Part shown: piece by piece, positions 29,280 through 38,377 of the stretch | Numbering within the stretch: the stretch's first letter is position 1 | Layout of the letters: each line of letters opens with the position of its first letter | NCBI GenBank assembly: GCA_945861785.1 | Contig: CAMAWD010000003.1 | Span: forward strand, 124,001-188,000 | From: Rhodoferax sp. OV413 | GTDB lineage: Bacteria; Pseudomonadota; Gammaproteobacteria; Burkholderiales; Burkholderiaceae_C | Length of the DNA: 64,000 bases | Direction: 5' to 3' | Translations under genes and position numbers: made by a program | Notes under the pieces: model-generated | Database searches by the model: none | Told to the model about the DNA's origin: nothing | The model's input: only the letters and a program-made list of their open reading frames with translations

Positions 29280-31268
29280 TTATTGTGCACGCAGCAGTTT
29301 TTGCTCGGCGATGGCCAGATTCTCGGGCACCCCTGACAAAACCAGCGTGTCACCTTTCTCCAGTACGGTGTTGTCATCCGGCTGCAGCGCTTTTCCGTCG
29401 CTCCGCCGCAGGCTGACCACGCGGACGTCCAACACATGCAGCGCCAGGTGTCCGAGCGTTCGCCCGACCGACTTTGCGCCAACAGGAAGTTGAAACGACG
29501 ACAGGCGCGCATGGTGCATTTCGTCGACACCGTCATCGTCGGCACCGTGGAAATAGCCGCGCAGGAGGCTGTAGCGTGCGTCGCGCTGCTCCTGGACGAT
29601 CCGGATCACACGGCGCATCGGAACCCCGACCAGTGCCAGCGCATGGCTCGCGAGCATCAATGAGCCCTCTATCGCCTCCGGAACCACCTCGGCCGCGCCG
29701 GCTGCCTGCAGCTTTTCGAGATCATGGTCGTCGCGGGTGCGAACAATGACAGGAACATGGGGCGCATGCGACCGCGTGTGGTCCAGAACCCTGAGAGCAC
29801 CCTGCATCTCAACGTAGGTCACCACCACGGCGCTGGCACGCGCAAGTCCCGCAGCCATGAGAGCCTGCAGGCGCGCCGCATCTCCAAACACCACCGAGTC
29901 CCCCGCGGCGGCGGCTTGGCGTACCCGGTCAGGATCGAGGTCCAGGGCCATGTACGGGATGCCCTCGCCTTCGAGCATGCGCGCCAGGTTCTGACCGCTT
30001 CGACCATAACCACAGATGATCACGTGCTTGTTCGCATTGATCGACTTGCGCGCAATGGTGGTCATCTGCAGGGATTGCTGCAGCCATTCTCCGGCCACCA
30101 GTTTCATCACGATGCGGTTGCTGTACATGATGATGAAGGGTGTCGCGAGCATCGACAGCACCATGCTGGCAAGAATCGGGTTCAGCAGGGCAGGTGGCAC
30201 AAGGGCGTTGCGTTGGGCCAAGGTGAGCAGCACAAAACCGAATTCGCCCGCCTGCGCCAGGTACAGGCCGGTCCGAATCGAAATGCCCCACGAACTTCCC
30301 AGACCGCGTGCCAGGAGCGCCACCAGGGCGGCCTTGAAGAAGACCGGCACCGTGACCAGCAGCAGCACCATCGGCCACCGGTCCAGCACGAGGCGCCAGT
30401 CCAGCAGCATGCCAATGCTGATGAAGAACAGGCCAAGCAGGACGTCGTGAAACGGACGGATGTCGGTCTCCACCTGGTGTTTGTATTCGGTCTCCGAAAT
30501 CAGCATGCCTGCGATGAAAGCGCCCAACGCCAGGCTCAGACCAGCCAGCTCAGTGAGCCATGCCAGGCCCAGCGTGATCAGCAGAAGATTCAGAACAAAC
30601 AGCTCTTCACTCTTGCGGCGCGCCACGATGGTCAGCCACCAGCGCATCACATGCTGGCCCCCGACCAGCAAAACGGTGATCAACACGGATGCCTTGAGCA
30701 CTGCCAGCGCGAGCGCCTCGAACAGCTGTTCGCCGGATGCCCCCAGCGCCGGGATCAACACCAGCAAAGGAACCACCGCAAGATCCTGGAAAAGCAAAAC
30801 ACCCATCACGCGTTTGCCGTGCTCCGAGTCGAGTTCGATGCGTTCGACCATCAGCTTCACGACGATCGCCGTGCTGCTCATCGCCAGCGCGCCGGAGAGC
30901 GCCAGCCCGGTCTGCCAACTCATGCCCCAGGTCGAAGGTGCGATGGTTGTGACAAAAACTGTCGCCAAGGTTGCTGCCAGCATCGTGATGGTGACCTGCA
31001 ACAAACCGAGCCCGAAAACGTGTCTGCGCATGGCGCGCAATTTGCTGAGGTTGAACTCCAGTCCGATCACGAACATCAGGAACACCACGCCAAACTCCCC
31101 AAGGTGCCGGACCCCCTCGGAGTTCTGTGCCAGCGCCAGCGCATTGGGCCCGATGATGACGCCCACCACAAGATACCCCAGCATGGGCGGTAGCTTCAAG
31201 TACCGGCAAGCCACCACCCCGAGCACGGCCGCAAGCAGGTATACGAGTGTGAGGTCCAGCGCGGTCAT
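29280..31268 (-). CDS. Kef-type potassium/proton antiporter (CPA2) with RCK domains
   Basis: 662 residues. The N-terminal ~390 residues form the membrane exchanger: KLPPMLGYLVVGVIIGPNAL, FGVVFLMFVIGLEF, SSTAIVVKLM and ISIGMLLDWRL. A TrkA-N/RCK domain with a nucleotide-binding GYGRSGQNLARML follows, and a TrkA-C domain at the end. It resembles KefB/KefC and YbaL, which exchange K+ for H+ under thiol or osmotic stress. I give no symbol because subfamily assignment needs a tree. Divergent from kdsD with 43 bases between. Confidence 0.92.
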   Translation of the reverse strand: MTALDLTLVYLLAAVLGVVACRYLKLPPMLGYLVVGVIIGPNALALAQNSEGVRHLGEFGVVFLMFVIGLEFNLSKLRAMRRHVFGLGLLQVTITMLAATLATVFVTTIAPSTWGMSWQTGLALSGALAMSSTAIVVKLMVERIELDSEHGKRVMGVLLFQDLAVVPLLVLIPALGASGEQLFEALALAVLKASVLITVLLVGGQHVMRWWLTIVARRKSEELFVLNLLLITLGLAWLTELAGLSLALGAFIAGMLISETEYKHQVETDIRPFHDVLLGLFFISIGMLLDWRLVLDRWPMVLLLVTVPVFFKAALVALLARGLGSSWGISIRTGLYLAQAGEFGFVLLTLAQRNALVPPALLNPILASMVLSMLATPFIIMYSNRIVMKLVAGEWLQQSLQMTTIARKSINANKHVIICGYGRSGQNLARMLEGEGIPYMALDLDPDRVRQAAAAGDSVVFGDAARLQALMAAGLARASAVVVTYVEMQGALRVLDHTRSHAPHVPVIVRTRDDHDLEKLQAAGAAEVVPEAIEGSLMLASHALALVGVPMRRVIRIVQEQRDARYSLLRGYFHGADDDGVDEMHHARLSSFQLPVGAKSVGRTLGHLALHVLDVRVVSLRRSDGKALQPDDNTVLEKGDTLVLSGVPENLAIAEQKLLRAQ

Positions 31269-31311
31269 GTCGACATACTAGCCGAGACGGGGCGGTCTAT
31301 AAAATGCCGGC

Positions 31312-32313
31312 ATGACCCACACCCCGCCGCAGGAAGCGCTACTTGACGACGACAAGGCTTTGCGCCTTGCGCGGGAAACCTTCGATACCGAGGCCGCCGC
31401 CGTGCTTGGCCTGAAACAGCGCGTGGGAAAGCCATTTGTATTGGCGGTCAGGATGATGCTGGCGGTTCAGGGGCGCGTGGTTGTCATGGGGATGGGCAAG
31501 AGCGGACATATCGGCCGCAAGCTGGCCGCGACGCTGGCTTCCACCGGGACCCCGGCGACCTTTGTCCATGCTGGCGAGGCGATCCATGGAGACCTGGGCA
31601 TGGTCAAGGGTGACGACATCGTCGTGGCCATATCCAACAGTGGCGAATCACAGGAACTGGCAACTGTCCTGCCGCTCGTGAAGCGCCTCGGCGCCCTGGT
31701 TATCGCCATGACGGGAAAGGCAGACTCCACACTGGCGCGCCACGCAGACATCGTGCTCGATTGCGGGGTTGCCAAAGAGGCTTGTCCGCTGAACCTCGCC
31801 CCAACCGCCAGTTCCATCGCACAGATGGCCATGGGCGACGCGTTGGCAGTGGCATTGCTGGACGCCCGCGGGTTCCGTGCCGAAGACTTTGCCCGGTCCC
31901 ATCCGGGAGGCGCGCTGGGCCGCAAGTTGTTGACACTTGTCTGTGACGTCATGCGGTCGGGAGATGCCGTGCCGAGGATCGGTCCCTCGGCAAGCCTGAT
32001 CGAGATGGTGCGGGAAATGGGCACCAAGGGCCTGGGGGCTGTCGCCATCGTCGACACCGGCATCCAGGTGCTGGGAATCTTCACAGACGGAGATCTGCGT
32101 CGGCTGGTGGAAAGAGGGGGCGATCTGCGCGCATTTTCAGCCGGCGATGTCATGACCCGGTCGCCCCACACGGTTGCTGTCGATGCGCTTGCGGTTGATG
32201 CGGTGCGGCTCATGGAGCAGCATCGCATCACCAGCGTGTTGGTCGTCGACGACCACGGGGCCCTGTGCGGCGCACTCAATACCAACGACCTCATGCGGGC
32301 CAAGGTGATCTGA
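31312..32313 (+). CDS. kdsD: D-arabinose 5-phosphate isomerase (KpsF/GutQ family)
   Basis: Converts ribulose 5-phosphate to arabinose 5-phosphate, the first step to KDO for lipopolysaccharide. 333 residues. The SIS domain has VVVMGMGKSGHIGRKLAATLASTGTPATFVHAGEA (positions about 60-95; the key GKSGHIG loop is clear) and SNSGES. Two CBS domains occupy the C-terminal third (DVMTRSPHTV, ITSVLVVDDHG). The stop overlaps the kdsC start (TGATG). Confidence 0.95.
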   Translation: MTHTPPQEALLDDDKALRLARETFDTEAAAVLGLKQRVGKPFVLAVRMMLAVQGRVVVMGMGKSGHIGRKLAATLASTGTPATFVHAGEAIHGDLGMVKGDDIVVAISNSGESQELATVLPLVKRLGALVIAMTGKADSTLARHADIVLDCGVAKEACPLNLAPTASSIAQMAMGDALAVALLDARGFRAEDFARSHPGGALGRKLLTLVCDVMRSGDAVPRIGPSASLIEMVREMGTKGLGAVAIVDTGIQVLGIFTDGDLRRLVERGGDLRAFSAGDVMTRSPHTVAVDALAVDAVRLMEQHRITSVLVVDDHGALCGALNTNDLMRAKVI

Positions 32314-32870
32314 TGGCACCACACAGGGCGCCACGTATGGCGCATCGGCCGGAGATACTGCTGAAGGCGCAAGGCATTTCGGTGGCGATTTTTGATGTCG
32401 ATGGCGTGCTCACCGATGGCGGTTTGTATTTTTCGGCGCGCGGCGAAACCCTGAAGCGTTTCCATACCCTGGATGGTCATGGGCTGAAGCTGCTGCAACG
32501 CGCCGGGATCACCCCGGTTGTCATCACAGGGCGCGACTCCAAGCCCTTGCGGCTGCGGCTGCAGGCTTTGGGCATCGAACATGCGCATTTTGGTGTCGAG
32601 GACAAGTGCCAGGCCGCACTGACAACGCTTGCGCAGCTTGGCCTGGACTGGGCCCACGCGGCTGTCATTGGTGACGACTGGCCGGATCTGGCCTTGATCC
32701 GACGCTGCGCGTTTTCGGCGGCGCCGCCCGACGCACACGAAGAAGTCCTGGCCCGCGTCGACTATGTATCCACCCGGGCGGGTGGACAAGGGGCTGCGCG
32801 AGAGTTCTGCGACCTGCTGCTGGTGGCCTCGGGGCGATATGCAGATCTGTTGCGGGAGGCCGACGCATGA
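32313..32870 (+). CDS. kdsC: 3-deoxy-manno-octulosonate-8-phosphatase KdsC
   Basis: HAD phosphatase that hydrolyses KDO 8-phosphate. 185 residues from ATG 32313. Motif I FDVDGVLTDG (nucleophile Asp28, Asp30), motif II VVITGRDSKPL, motif III/IV VIGDDWPDL and the KdsC C-terminus TRAGGQGAAREFCDLLL. A second possible start is ATG 32337. Coupled to kdsD by a one-base overlap and to lptC by ATGA. Confidence 0.95.
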   Translation: MAPHRAPRMAHRPEILLKAQGISVAIFDVDGVLTDGGLYFSARGETLKRFHTLDGHGLKLLQRAGITPVVITGRDSKPLRLRLQALGIEHAHFGVEDKCQAALTTLAQLGLDWAHAAVIGDDWPDLALIRRCAFSAAPPDAHEEVLARVDYVSTRAGGQGAAREFCDLLLVASGRYADLLREADA

Positions 32871-33484
32871 TTCGGGTCCTGCTGCGGCTGTGGGATCGCC
32901 TCTCACTTTACCTGCCGGTTGGGCTCATGGGTCTGGTCGCCCTGGGCACTTATTGGCTGGTCCAAAGCACCCCGGTCAGCCGGGTGCCCGGGGTGGTGGT
33001 GCCCGCGCGGCATGAGCCGGACTACTTCATGAGCCGATTTTCAGTCCGGACGTATGCGGAGGCTGGCAGACTCAAGAGCGAGGTGTTTGGCGCCGCAGCG
33101 CGGCACTACCCCGACACGGACACGCTTGAAATAGACACAGTGCGCATTCGCGCCTTCGATGAGCAGGGGCTTCTGACTACTGCCACCGCGAACCGCGCCT
33201 TGACGACCAGTGATGGGTCAGAGGTCCATCTGTTCGGCAAGGCACTGATCGTGCGGGATGCACAGGTCAACAAGACCGGGCAGCCGACACCGCGCATCGA
33301 GTTTCGCGGTGAGTACCTGCACGCATTCCTCAATACCGACCGTGTCGTGTCCAACCGCCCGGTTGAGTTGCGCCGTGGACGTGATGTGTTCCAGGCCGAG
33401 TCGATGGATTACGACAACGTTCGCCAGACGATGGTCCTGCAAGGTCGAGTCAGGGGAACGCTGGTTCCGGTTGCTGGCAAGTAG
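32867..33484 (+). CDS. lptC: Lipopolysaccharide export system protein LptC
   Basis: Single-pass inner-membrane bitopic protein of the Lpt bridge. 205 residues, with a membrane anchor LSLYLPVGLMGLVALGTYWL near residues 12-31 and then a beta-jellyroll OstA-like domain (YFMSRFSVRTYAEAGRL, the LLTTATANRALTT region, ESMDYDNVRQTMVLQGRVRG). lptA and lptB, often next, are replaced here by an SDR gene and must lie elsewhere. Confidence 0.92.
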   Translation: MIRVLLRLWDRLSLYLPVGLMGLVALGTYWLVQSTPVSRVPGVVVPARHEPDYFMSRFSVRTYAEAGRLKSEVFGAAARHYPDTDTLEIDTVRIRAFDEQGLLTTATANRALTTSDGSEVHLFGKALIVRDAQVNKTGQPTPRIEFRGEYLHAFLNTDRVVSNRPVELRRGRDVFQAESMDYDNVRQTMVLQGRVRGTLVPVAGK

Positions 33485-33498
33485 GTTCGCAGGCGGAC

Positions 33499-34275
33499 AT
33501 GACCAAACTGGTATTTTTGACCGGGGCTTCCAGTGGAATCGGACAGGCACTGGCGGTTCGTTTTTACCAGGCTGGTTATCGCCTTGCTCTGGTGGCGAGG
33601 CAGCCATTCGATTTGCTTGCCTGGGCCAGCGCGGCCGGCTGGCAGGTTGGGCGGTTCCGGGTTTACTGCGCCGATGTGGCCGTGATTGACAGCATCGTGG
33701 GTGCGGCAAAGGCCTGTATCGAGGAGCAAGGTGTACCCGACGTGGTGATTGCATGTGCCGGCATCAGTGTGGGTGTCGATTCCGCGCGCCGACAGGACCT
33801 GGATGTCATGGCCCGCGTGTTCGCCCTCAACAACCTGGGTATGGCCGCGACTTTCCATGCTTTCCTCGATGCGATGCGCAGCCGGGGATCGGGCACGGTG
33901 GTGGGTATTGCGAGCGTGAACGCAGTCAGGGGGTTTCCTGGGCACGGCGCCTATTGCGCGAGCAAGGCGGCGGTGATCAGCTACTGTGAATCACTGCGCG
34001 TTGAAATGCGCGGCACCGGTGTACGGGTCGTGACGATCAGTCCGGGGTACGTTGACACACCGCTGACCCGGGGCAATCGTTACAGCATGCCATTTCTCAT
34101 GCCGCCAACGGCATTTGCGGATCGGGCATTTATTGCCATAGAAGCGGGGGCCAGTTACCGCGTCATACCGTGGCAAATGGCGATCGTTGCCCGAATTCTG
34201 CGCATGCTGCCGAACCCTGTTTTCGACCGTCTCTTTGCCGGTCGACCACGCAAGCGCAAAGCGGACGAGACATGA
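33499..34275 (+). CDS. Short-chain dehydrogenase/reductase
   Basis: 258 residues. Cofactor motif TGASSGIGQAL at the N-terminus, catalytic YCASKAAV with a preceding Ser in VGIASVNAV, and NNLGMAATF. A classical SDR; the substrate is not predictable. Fourteen bases after lptC, so probably the last gene of the kdsD-kdsC-lptC transcript, possibly acting on a lipid or sugar. It ends at a terminator hairpin. Confidence 0.88.
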   Translation: MTKLVFLTGASSGIGQALAVRFYQAGYRLALVARQPFDLLAWASAAGWQVGRFRVYCADVAVIDSIVGAAKACIEEQGVPDVVIACAGISVGVDSARRQDLDVMARVFALNNLGMAATFHAFLDAMRSRGSGTVVGIASVNAVRGFPGHGAYCASKAAVISYCESLRVEMRGTGVRVVTISPGYVDTPLTRGNRYSMPFLMPPTAFADRAFIAIEAGASYRVIPWQMAIVARILRMLPNPVFDRLFAGRPRKRKADET

Positions 34276-34277
34276 AA

Positions 34278-34297
34278 AAAGGCCCCTCGGGGCCTTT
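34278..34297 (-). terminator. Intrinsic terminator between convergent SDR and RNA-binding-protein genes
   Basis: AAAGGCCCC and GGGGCCTTT form a 9-bp stem with a tight loop. In the minus direction the stem is followed by a T6 run, so it serves the RNA-binding-protein gene best. In the plus direction only TTTGTTG follows. Confidence 0.85.
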
Positions 34298-34341
34298 GTT
34301 GCTTCGCACCACACGTTGAGCGTGGTACGCCACCTTGTGGC

Positions 34342-34800
34342 TTAGTAGCTGCTGCGACCACCGCCGTAGCCACCGCCGCCGCCGCCACTGCGGCTACCAC
34401 CCCCACCACCCCCACCACCGCCGCCAGCACCACCGTAACCGCCGCCCCCGCTGCGGCTACCGCCACCGCCACCGCCGCCGTAACCGCCACCACCACCGCC
34501 GCCAGCGCCACCGCCACCGCCAAATCCGCCACCACTGCGGGGGGGACGCGGCTCCATTGGGCGTGCTTCGTTGACAACCAGACCGCGGCCGCCATATTGT
34601 TGACCGTTCATGGCGCCGATAGCTGCTTGAGCTTCTGCGTCGCTGCCCATTTCCACAAAGCCGAAGCCCTTGGAGCGACCGGTGTCGCGTTCCATCATGA
34701 CTTTTGCACTGGAAACGGAGCCGTGGGCCGAGAATGCGTTCAGCAGATCTTCGTCACGGAATGAATAAGGCAGGTTGCCTACGTAAAGTTTGTTGCCCAT
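34342..34800 (-). CDS. RNA recognition motif (RRM) protein with glycine-rich tail
   Basis: 152 residues from ATG 34800 (MGNKLYVGNLPYSF), preceded by AGGAGTCC. One RRM: RNP2 LYVGNL at residues 4-9 and RNP1 SKGFGFVEM near 45-53. The last ~65 residues are almost only Gly with Tyr, Ser and Arg (SGGGFGGGGGAGG, GGYGGGGGGGSRSGGGGYGG). Such small RRM proteins in proteobacteria and cyanobacteria are often cold-induced RNA chaperones. The tail is low-complexity and encoded by repetitive GGN codons at about 34345-34535, prone to length change. Confidence 0.92.
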   Translation of the reverse strand: MGNKLYVGNLPYSFRDEDLLNAFSAHGSVSSAKVMMERDTGRSKGFGFVEMGSDAEAQAAIGAMNGQQYGGRGLVVNEARPMEPRPPRSGGGFGGGGGAGGGGGGGYGGGGGGGSRSGGGGYGGAGGGGGGGGGGSRSGGGGGGYGGGRSSY

Positions 34801-34994
34801 GAAAGGACTCCTCAAAAGAACTCAAAAAGCGATGGAGTCCGATAACCGCAATCAACAAACCATTGAAGACTTAAAGCAGACGCGAAACTGACTAATCACC
34901 GCATACTAATATCGCCGGTCGACCGGAAATACGCGGCCATTATGCGCCAAGTTCAAAATTTTGCAAATTATTTGTCAAGTTCCGTAAATACCCC

Positions 34995-35669
34995 ATGCAA
35001 GCCATGCCCGCGCCATTTATCAAGATCTGTTGCATTTCCAGCGTGGATGAAGCACAGCTTGCGTTGGCGCATGGAGTGTCGGGCATTGGCTTGGTTTCGG
35101 AGATGCCCAGCGGGCCCGGTGTCATCGCCTACAGCCTGATCACCCGGATTGTCGAAAGTTTGCCTGCATCGGCACGCACCTTCTTGCTGACATCCCGTCA
35201 GACGGCCGAAGGCATTGCGCAGCAACACAGGTCATGCCGCACAACAACGATCCAACTGGTCGATGATGTGCCTGTGCTTGAGTTGCGGGCGCTGAGGAGC
35301 TTGCTGCCTGGCATCCAGCTGGTGCAGGTCATTCATGTCACAGGCGAGTCGTCGGTGCGCCAGGCCCGTGCAATTGGCCCGCACGTGGATGCGCTGTTGT
35401 TGGACTCCGGAAATCCGGCTCTGCGCGTAAAGGAACTCGGCGGGACCGGACGAACGCACGACTGGGGACTGAGTCACAGGATATGCCGCGGGTCGGCAAT
35501 CCCGGTGTTGCTTGCCGGTGGCCTGAACCCGGGAAATGCGGCCGACGCCTTGCGCCAGGTTGCGCCTTTTGGCCTTGATGTCTGCAGTGGTGTGCGGACC
35601 GATGGCCACCTCGACCCGGACAAATTGCAGCGTTTCGTGGCGGCAGCAAGGTCCTGGCCTACCAGTTGA
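34995..35669 (+). CDS. Phosphoribosylanthranilate isomerase-like protein (TrpF family)
   Basis: 224 residues with a (beta/alpha)8 TrpF pattern. FIKICCISSVDEAQLALAHG at the start corresponds to the KICG-x-T segment with the catalytic Cys; VDALLLDSGNP carries the catalytic Asp; GGTGRTHDW, LAGGLNPGNAADAL and GLDVCSGVRTD form the phosphate-binding loops. The motif reads KICC rather than KICG and no other trp gene is near, so it may be an isolated trpF or a divergent paralogue with another substrate. Its last 11 bases overlap the convergent amtB. Confidence 0.75.
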   Translation: MQAMPAPFIKICCISSVDEAQLALAHGVSGIGLVSEMPSGPGVIAYSLITRIVESLPASARTFLLTSRQTAEGIAQQHRSCRTTTIQLVDDVPVLELRALRSLLPGIQLVQVIHVTGESSVRQARAIGPHVDALLLDSGNPALRVKELGGTGRTHDWGLSHRICRGSAIPVLLAGGLNPGNAADALRQVAPFGLDVCSGVRTDGHLDPDKLQRFVAAARSWPTS

Positions 35670-36861
35670 CCTCGCGCTCTGGGGTGGCGCCAATGCGGTG
35701 GATGGAAAGGTCCGCGCCCTCGTACTCTTCTTCCTGGCTGAGCCGCAAACCCATGGTCGCCTTCAGGCAGGAGTAGATGATCAGGCCGCAGACGACCGCC
35801 CACAGTATTCCCAAGGCAGTGCCAATGAACTGCGCCGACAGCGTCACCCCGCCCAACCCACCGAGGGTTTTGCTCCCGAAGATTCCTGCCGCCAGGCCAC
35901 CCCAGGTCCCGCAAAGGCCGTGCAATGGCCACACGCCCAATACATCGTCGATCTTCCACTTGTTCTGCGTGAGTGTGAACATCACGACAAAGATGGCACC
36001 GGCAATGCCGCCAGTCAAAAGCGCGCCGACAGGGTGCATCAGATCCGACCCGGCACACACAGCCACGAGGCCTGCCAGCGGCCCGTTGTGGATGAAGCCC
36101 GGATCGTTCTTGCCCAGCACCAGGGCGACCAGCGTACCGCCGACCATGGCCATCAGCGAATTGACCGCCACGAGCCCTGAAATCTTGTCGATGGTCTGGG
36201 CGCTCATCACGTTGAAGCCGAACCAGCCCACCGTCAAGATCCATGCGCCGAGCGCCAGGAACGGGATGTTCGATGGCGGGTGGGCGCTGATCGAGCCGTC
36301 CTTGCGGTAGCGGTTGGCGCGCGCGCCGAGCAGCAACACGGCCGGCAATGCCAACCAGCCTCCGACGGCATGGACCACGATTGAGCCTGCGAAATCATGG
36401 AACTCCTGCCCGGTAGTGGCTTTGAGCCAGGCCTGGATGCCGAACTGCTGGTTCCAGACAATGCCTTCGAAGACCGGATAGACGAACCCCACGATGGCGG
36501 CGGTTGCGATCAGCTGCGGCCAGAACTTGGCGCGTTCGGCGATACCACCGGAGATGATGGCGGGAATGGCCGCCGCAAAAGTCAGCAGGAAGAAGAACTT
36601 GACCAGCTCGTACCCATTGCGGGCGGACAGTTCTTCGGCTCCCACCAGGAAGCTGGTTCCATAGGCAACGCCGTAACCGACCAGAAAATAGACCACTGTG
36701 GACACGGAAAAATCCACCAGAATCTTGACCAGCGCGTTGACCTGGTTCTTTTTGCGCACGGTCCCGAGCTCCAGAAACGCAAATCCGGCGTGCATCGCGA
36801 GCACCATGATGCCCCCCAAAAGGATGAACAACGCGTCTGATCCCTGTTTCAGTGCTTCCAT
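35659..36861 (-). CDS. amtB: Ammonium transporter (Amt family)
   Basis: 400 residues from ATG 36861; the longer frame to 37002 lies upstream of the conserved start and I regard it as leader. Membrane protein with FILLGGIMVLAMHAGFAFLELG at the start, the pore motif SIVVHAVGGWLALPAVLLLG with the twin-His pathway, GAWILTVGWFGFNV, and HGLCGTWGGLAAGIFG. It moves ammonia/ammonium across the inner membrane. No glnK is adjacent, which is unusual because the two are often an operon. Confidence 0.95.
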   Translation of the reverse strand: MEALKQGSDALFILLGGIMVLAMHAGFAFLELGTVRKKNQVNALVKILVDFSVSTVVYFLVGYGVAYGTSFLVGAEELSARNGYELVKFFFLLTFAAAIPAIISGGIAERAKFWPQLIATAAIVGFVYPVFEGIVWNQQFGIQAWLKATTGQEFHDFAGSIVVHAVGGWLALPAVLLLGARANRYRKDGSISAHPPSNIPFLALGAWILTVGWFGFNVMSAQTIDKISGLVAVNSLMAMVGGTLVALVLGKNDPGFIHNGPLAGLVAVCAGSDLMHPVGALLTGGIAGAIFVVMFTLTQNKWKIDDVLGVWPLHGLCGTWGGLAAGIFGSKTLGGLGGVTLSAQFIGTALGILWAVVCGLIIYSCLKATMGLRLSQEEEYEGADLSIHRIGATPEREVNW

Positions 36862-37035
36862 ATCTCTCCAGCCTTCGATTCGCGCACTTTTGTCGTGCGT
36901 GACCTGCGATTTTTTTGATTCCGCACCAACATAAGCAAAATATGCGCCAGATTGGCGGATTGCGCGCCAATAACGTGCACGAACCTCGTGTGTTGCGGCC
37001 ATTTGGCGGTCGGCAGTTGCAGACTTATACTGGCA

Positions 37036-37105
37036 CCTTGTGCCGATTTGCTACAGCTTGCGGGCACCGGGGTCGATGAATCCCGAGAATCAGCTAAAGA
37101 CGGTG
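37036..37105 (+). promoter_or_regulatory. Probable SAM-II-type riboswitch (extended loop) upstream of metX
   Basis: The order of conserved segments matches SAM-II aptamers: a P1 stem (GTGCC at 37040-37044 with GGCAC at 37062-37066), GATTTG directly after the first strand, GCTTGC before the second strand, and CAGCTAAAGACGG at 37091-37103 as the 3' pseudoknot strand. Between P1 and the 3' strand lies an extra hairpin (CGGG and CCCG around 37068-37084), so this would be a long-loop variant. It precedes metX, a classical SAM-regulated gene. Recognised by eye, not by covariance search. Confidence 0.7.
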
Positions 37106-37124
37106 TCCGCTACCCAAAGGTAAC

Positions 37125-37156
37125 CCGGCCCCGCTTTTGGCGGCGCCGGTTTTTTT
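37125..37156 (+). terminator. Intrinsic terminator between riboswitch and metX (attenuator)
   Basis: CCGGC pairs with GCCGG and CCGC with GCGG, leaving a TTTTG loop, followed by seven T residues ending at 37156. It lies 20-60 bases after the aptamer and 21 bases before the likely metX start. This fits a transcription-attenuating off-switch. Confidence 0.8.
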
Positions 37157-37177
37157 ATGCTTGTCACACCGTCCACC

Positions 37178-38323
37178 ATGCACTTTGCCGAACCGCTACG
37201 CTTGCGCAGCGGCGCATCCATTCGTGCCTATGACCTGAGTTATGAGACCTACGGCGCCCTCAACCGGGACAAGTCCAACGCCGTGCTGGTATTGCATGCC
37301 CTGAACGCGTCCCACCACCTCGCGGGACTGTATGCCGGCCAGGACAAGTCGGATGGCTGGTGGGACAACATGATCGGGCCGGGCAAACCGGTCGACACCA
37401 ACCGGTTTTTCGTTGTCGGTGTCAACAACCTGGGTTCCTGTTTCGGCTCAACCGGGCCCATGCACAAGAACCCGGAAACAGGTCGGACCTACGGCGCCTC
37501 ATTCCCGGTTGTCACAGTGGAGGACTGGGTCGAGGCGCAGGCACGGTTGCTTGATGCCTTGGGCATCGACGTCCTCGCCGCCGTCATGGGCGGCAGCCTT
37601 GGCGGCATGCAGGCATTGGGCTGGACGTTGCAATACCCGCAGCGTGTGCGCCACGCCGTGGTGATTGCCAGCGCCCCCAACCTGACGGCTGAAAACATCG
37701 CCTTCAATGAAGTTGCGCGGCGCGCCATCGTGACCGACCCAGATTTCAACGGCGGCGACTTCTACGCGGTCGACGGCCGGCCCGAGACCAAACCCAAACG
37801 CGGCTTGCGCATTGCCCGCATGATCGGGCACATCACCTACCTGAGCGACGATGTCATGAACGAGAAGTTCGGGCGGGAATTGCGCAGCACACTGCTTGCC
37901 GAGGCCGGAAACAACACGCCGGGCCAGTACCAGTACACCACCCAGGATGTGGAGTTCCAGATCGAGAGTTACCTCCGCTACCAGGGTGACAAGTTCGCCG
38001 AGTACTTCGATGCCAACACGTACCTGTTGATCACGCGCGCCCTGGACTATTTCGATCCGGCGCGCGATTTCGGTGGCAATCTGAGTCAGGCATTGGCACG
38101 GGCCACGGCGCGCTTCATGCTGGTCAGTTTCACGACCGACTGGCGATTTTCACCGCGGCGCAGCCGCGAACTCGTGAAGGCCTTGCTGGACAACCGCCGC
38201 GATGTGAGTTACGCCGAAATCGATGCGCCGCACGGGCACGATGCGTTCTTGCTCGACGACGCGCGTTACATGAACCTGGTGCGTGCCTACTTTGACCAGA
38301 TCGGTGCGGAGATTGCAGCATGA
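37178..38323 (+). CDS. metX: Homoserine O-acetyltransferase (MetX family)
   Basis: Acylates homoserine for methionine synthesis. 381 residues from ATG 37178 (MHFAEPLRL). The in-frame ATG at 37157 lies directly after the terminator T-run and is less likely. Alpha/beta-hydrolase fold with nucleophile Ser140 in [22 protein letters not shown] near residue 41, [12 protein letters not shown], and a C-terminal His in [12 protein letters not shown]. Family members use acetyl- or succinyl-CoA and sequence by eye does not decide between them. metW follows 54 bases downstream. Confidence 0.95.
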   Translation: MHFAEPLRLRSGASIRAYDLSYETYGALNRDKSNAVLVLHALNASHHLAGLYAGQDKSDGWWDNMIGPGKPVDTNRFFVVGVNNLGSCFGSTGPMHKNPETGRTYGASFPVVTVEDWVEAQARLLDALGIDVLAAVMGGSLGGMQALGWTLQYPQRVRHAVVIASAPNLTAENIAFNEVARRAIVTDPDFNGGDFYAVDGRPETKPKRGLRIARMIGHITYLSDDVMNEKFGRELRSTLLAEAGNNTPGQYQYTTQDVEFQIESYLRYQGDKFAEYFDANTYLLITRALDYFDPARDFGGNLSQALARATARFMLVSFTTDWRFSPRRSRELVKALLDNRRDVSYAEIDAPHGHDAFLLDDARYMNLVRAYFDQIGAEIAA

Positions 38324-38377
38324 GACGCCACCCTGCCAAGCCATCGCAAGGCCACGCCATCCACCGAAGGCGGGCCC

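Noticed and set aside
34345-34535. Glycine-codon repeat tract as a CRISPR or other noncoding repeat array
   Set aside because: It lies in frame in the RRM protein and encodes its Gly-rich tail; there are no spacers or regular repeat units.
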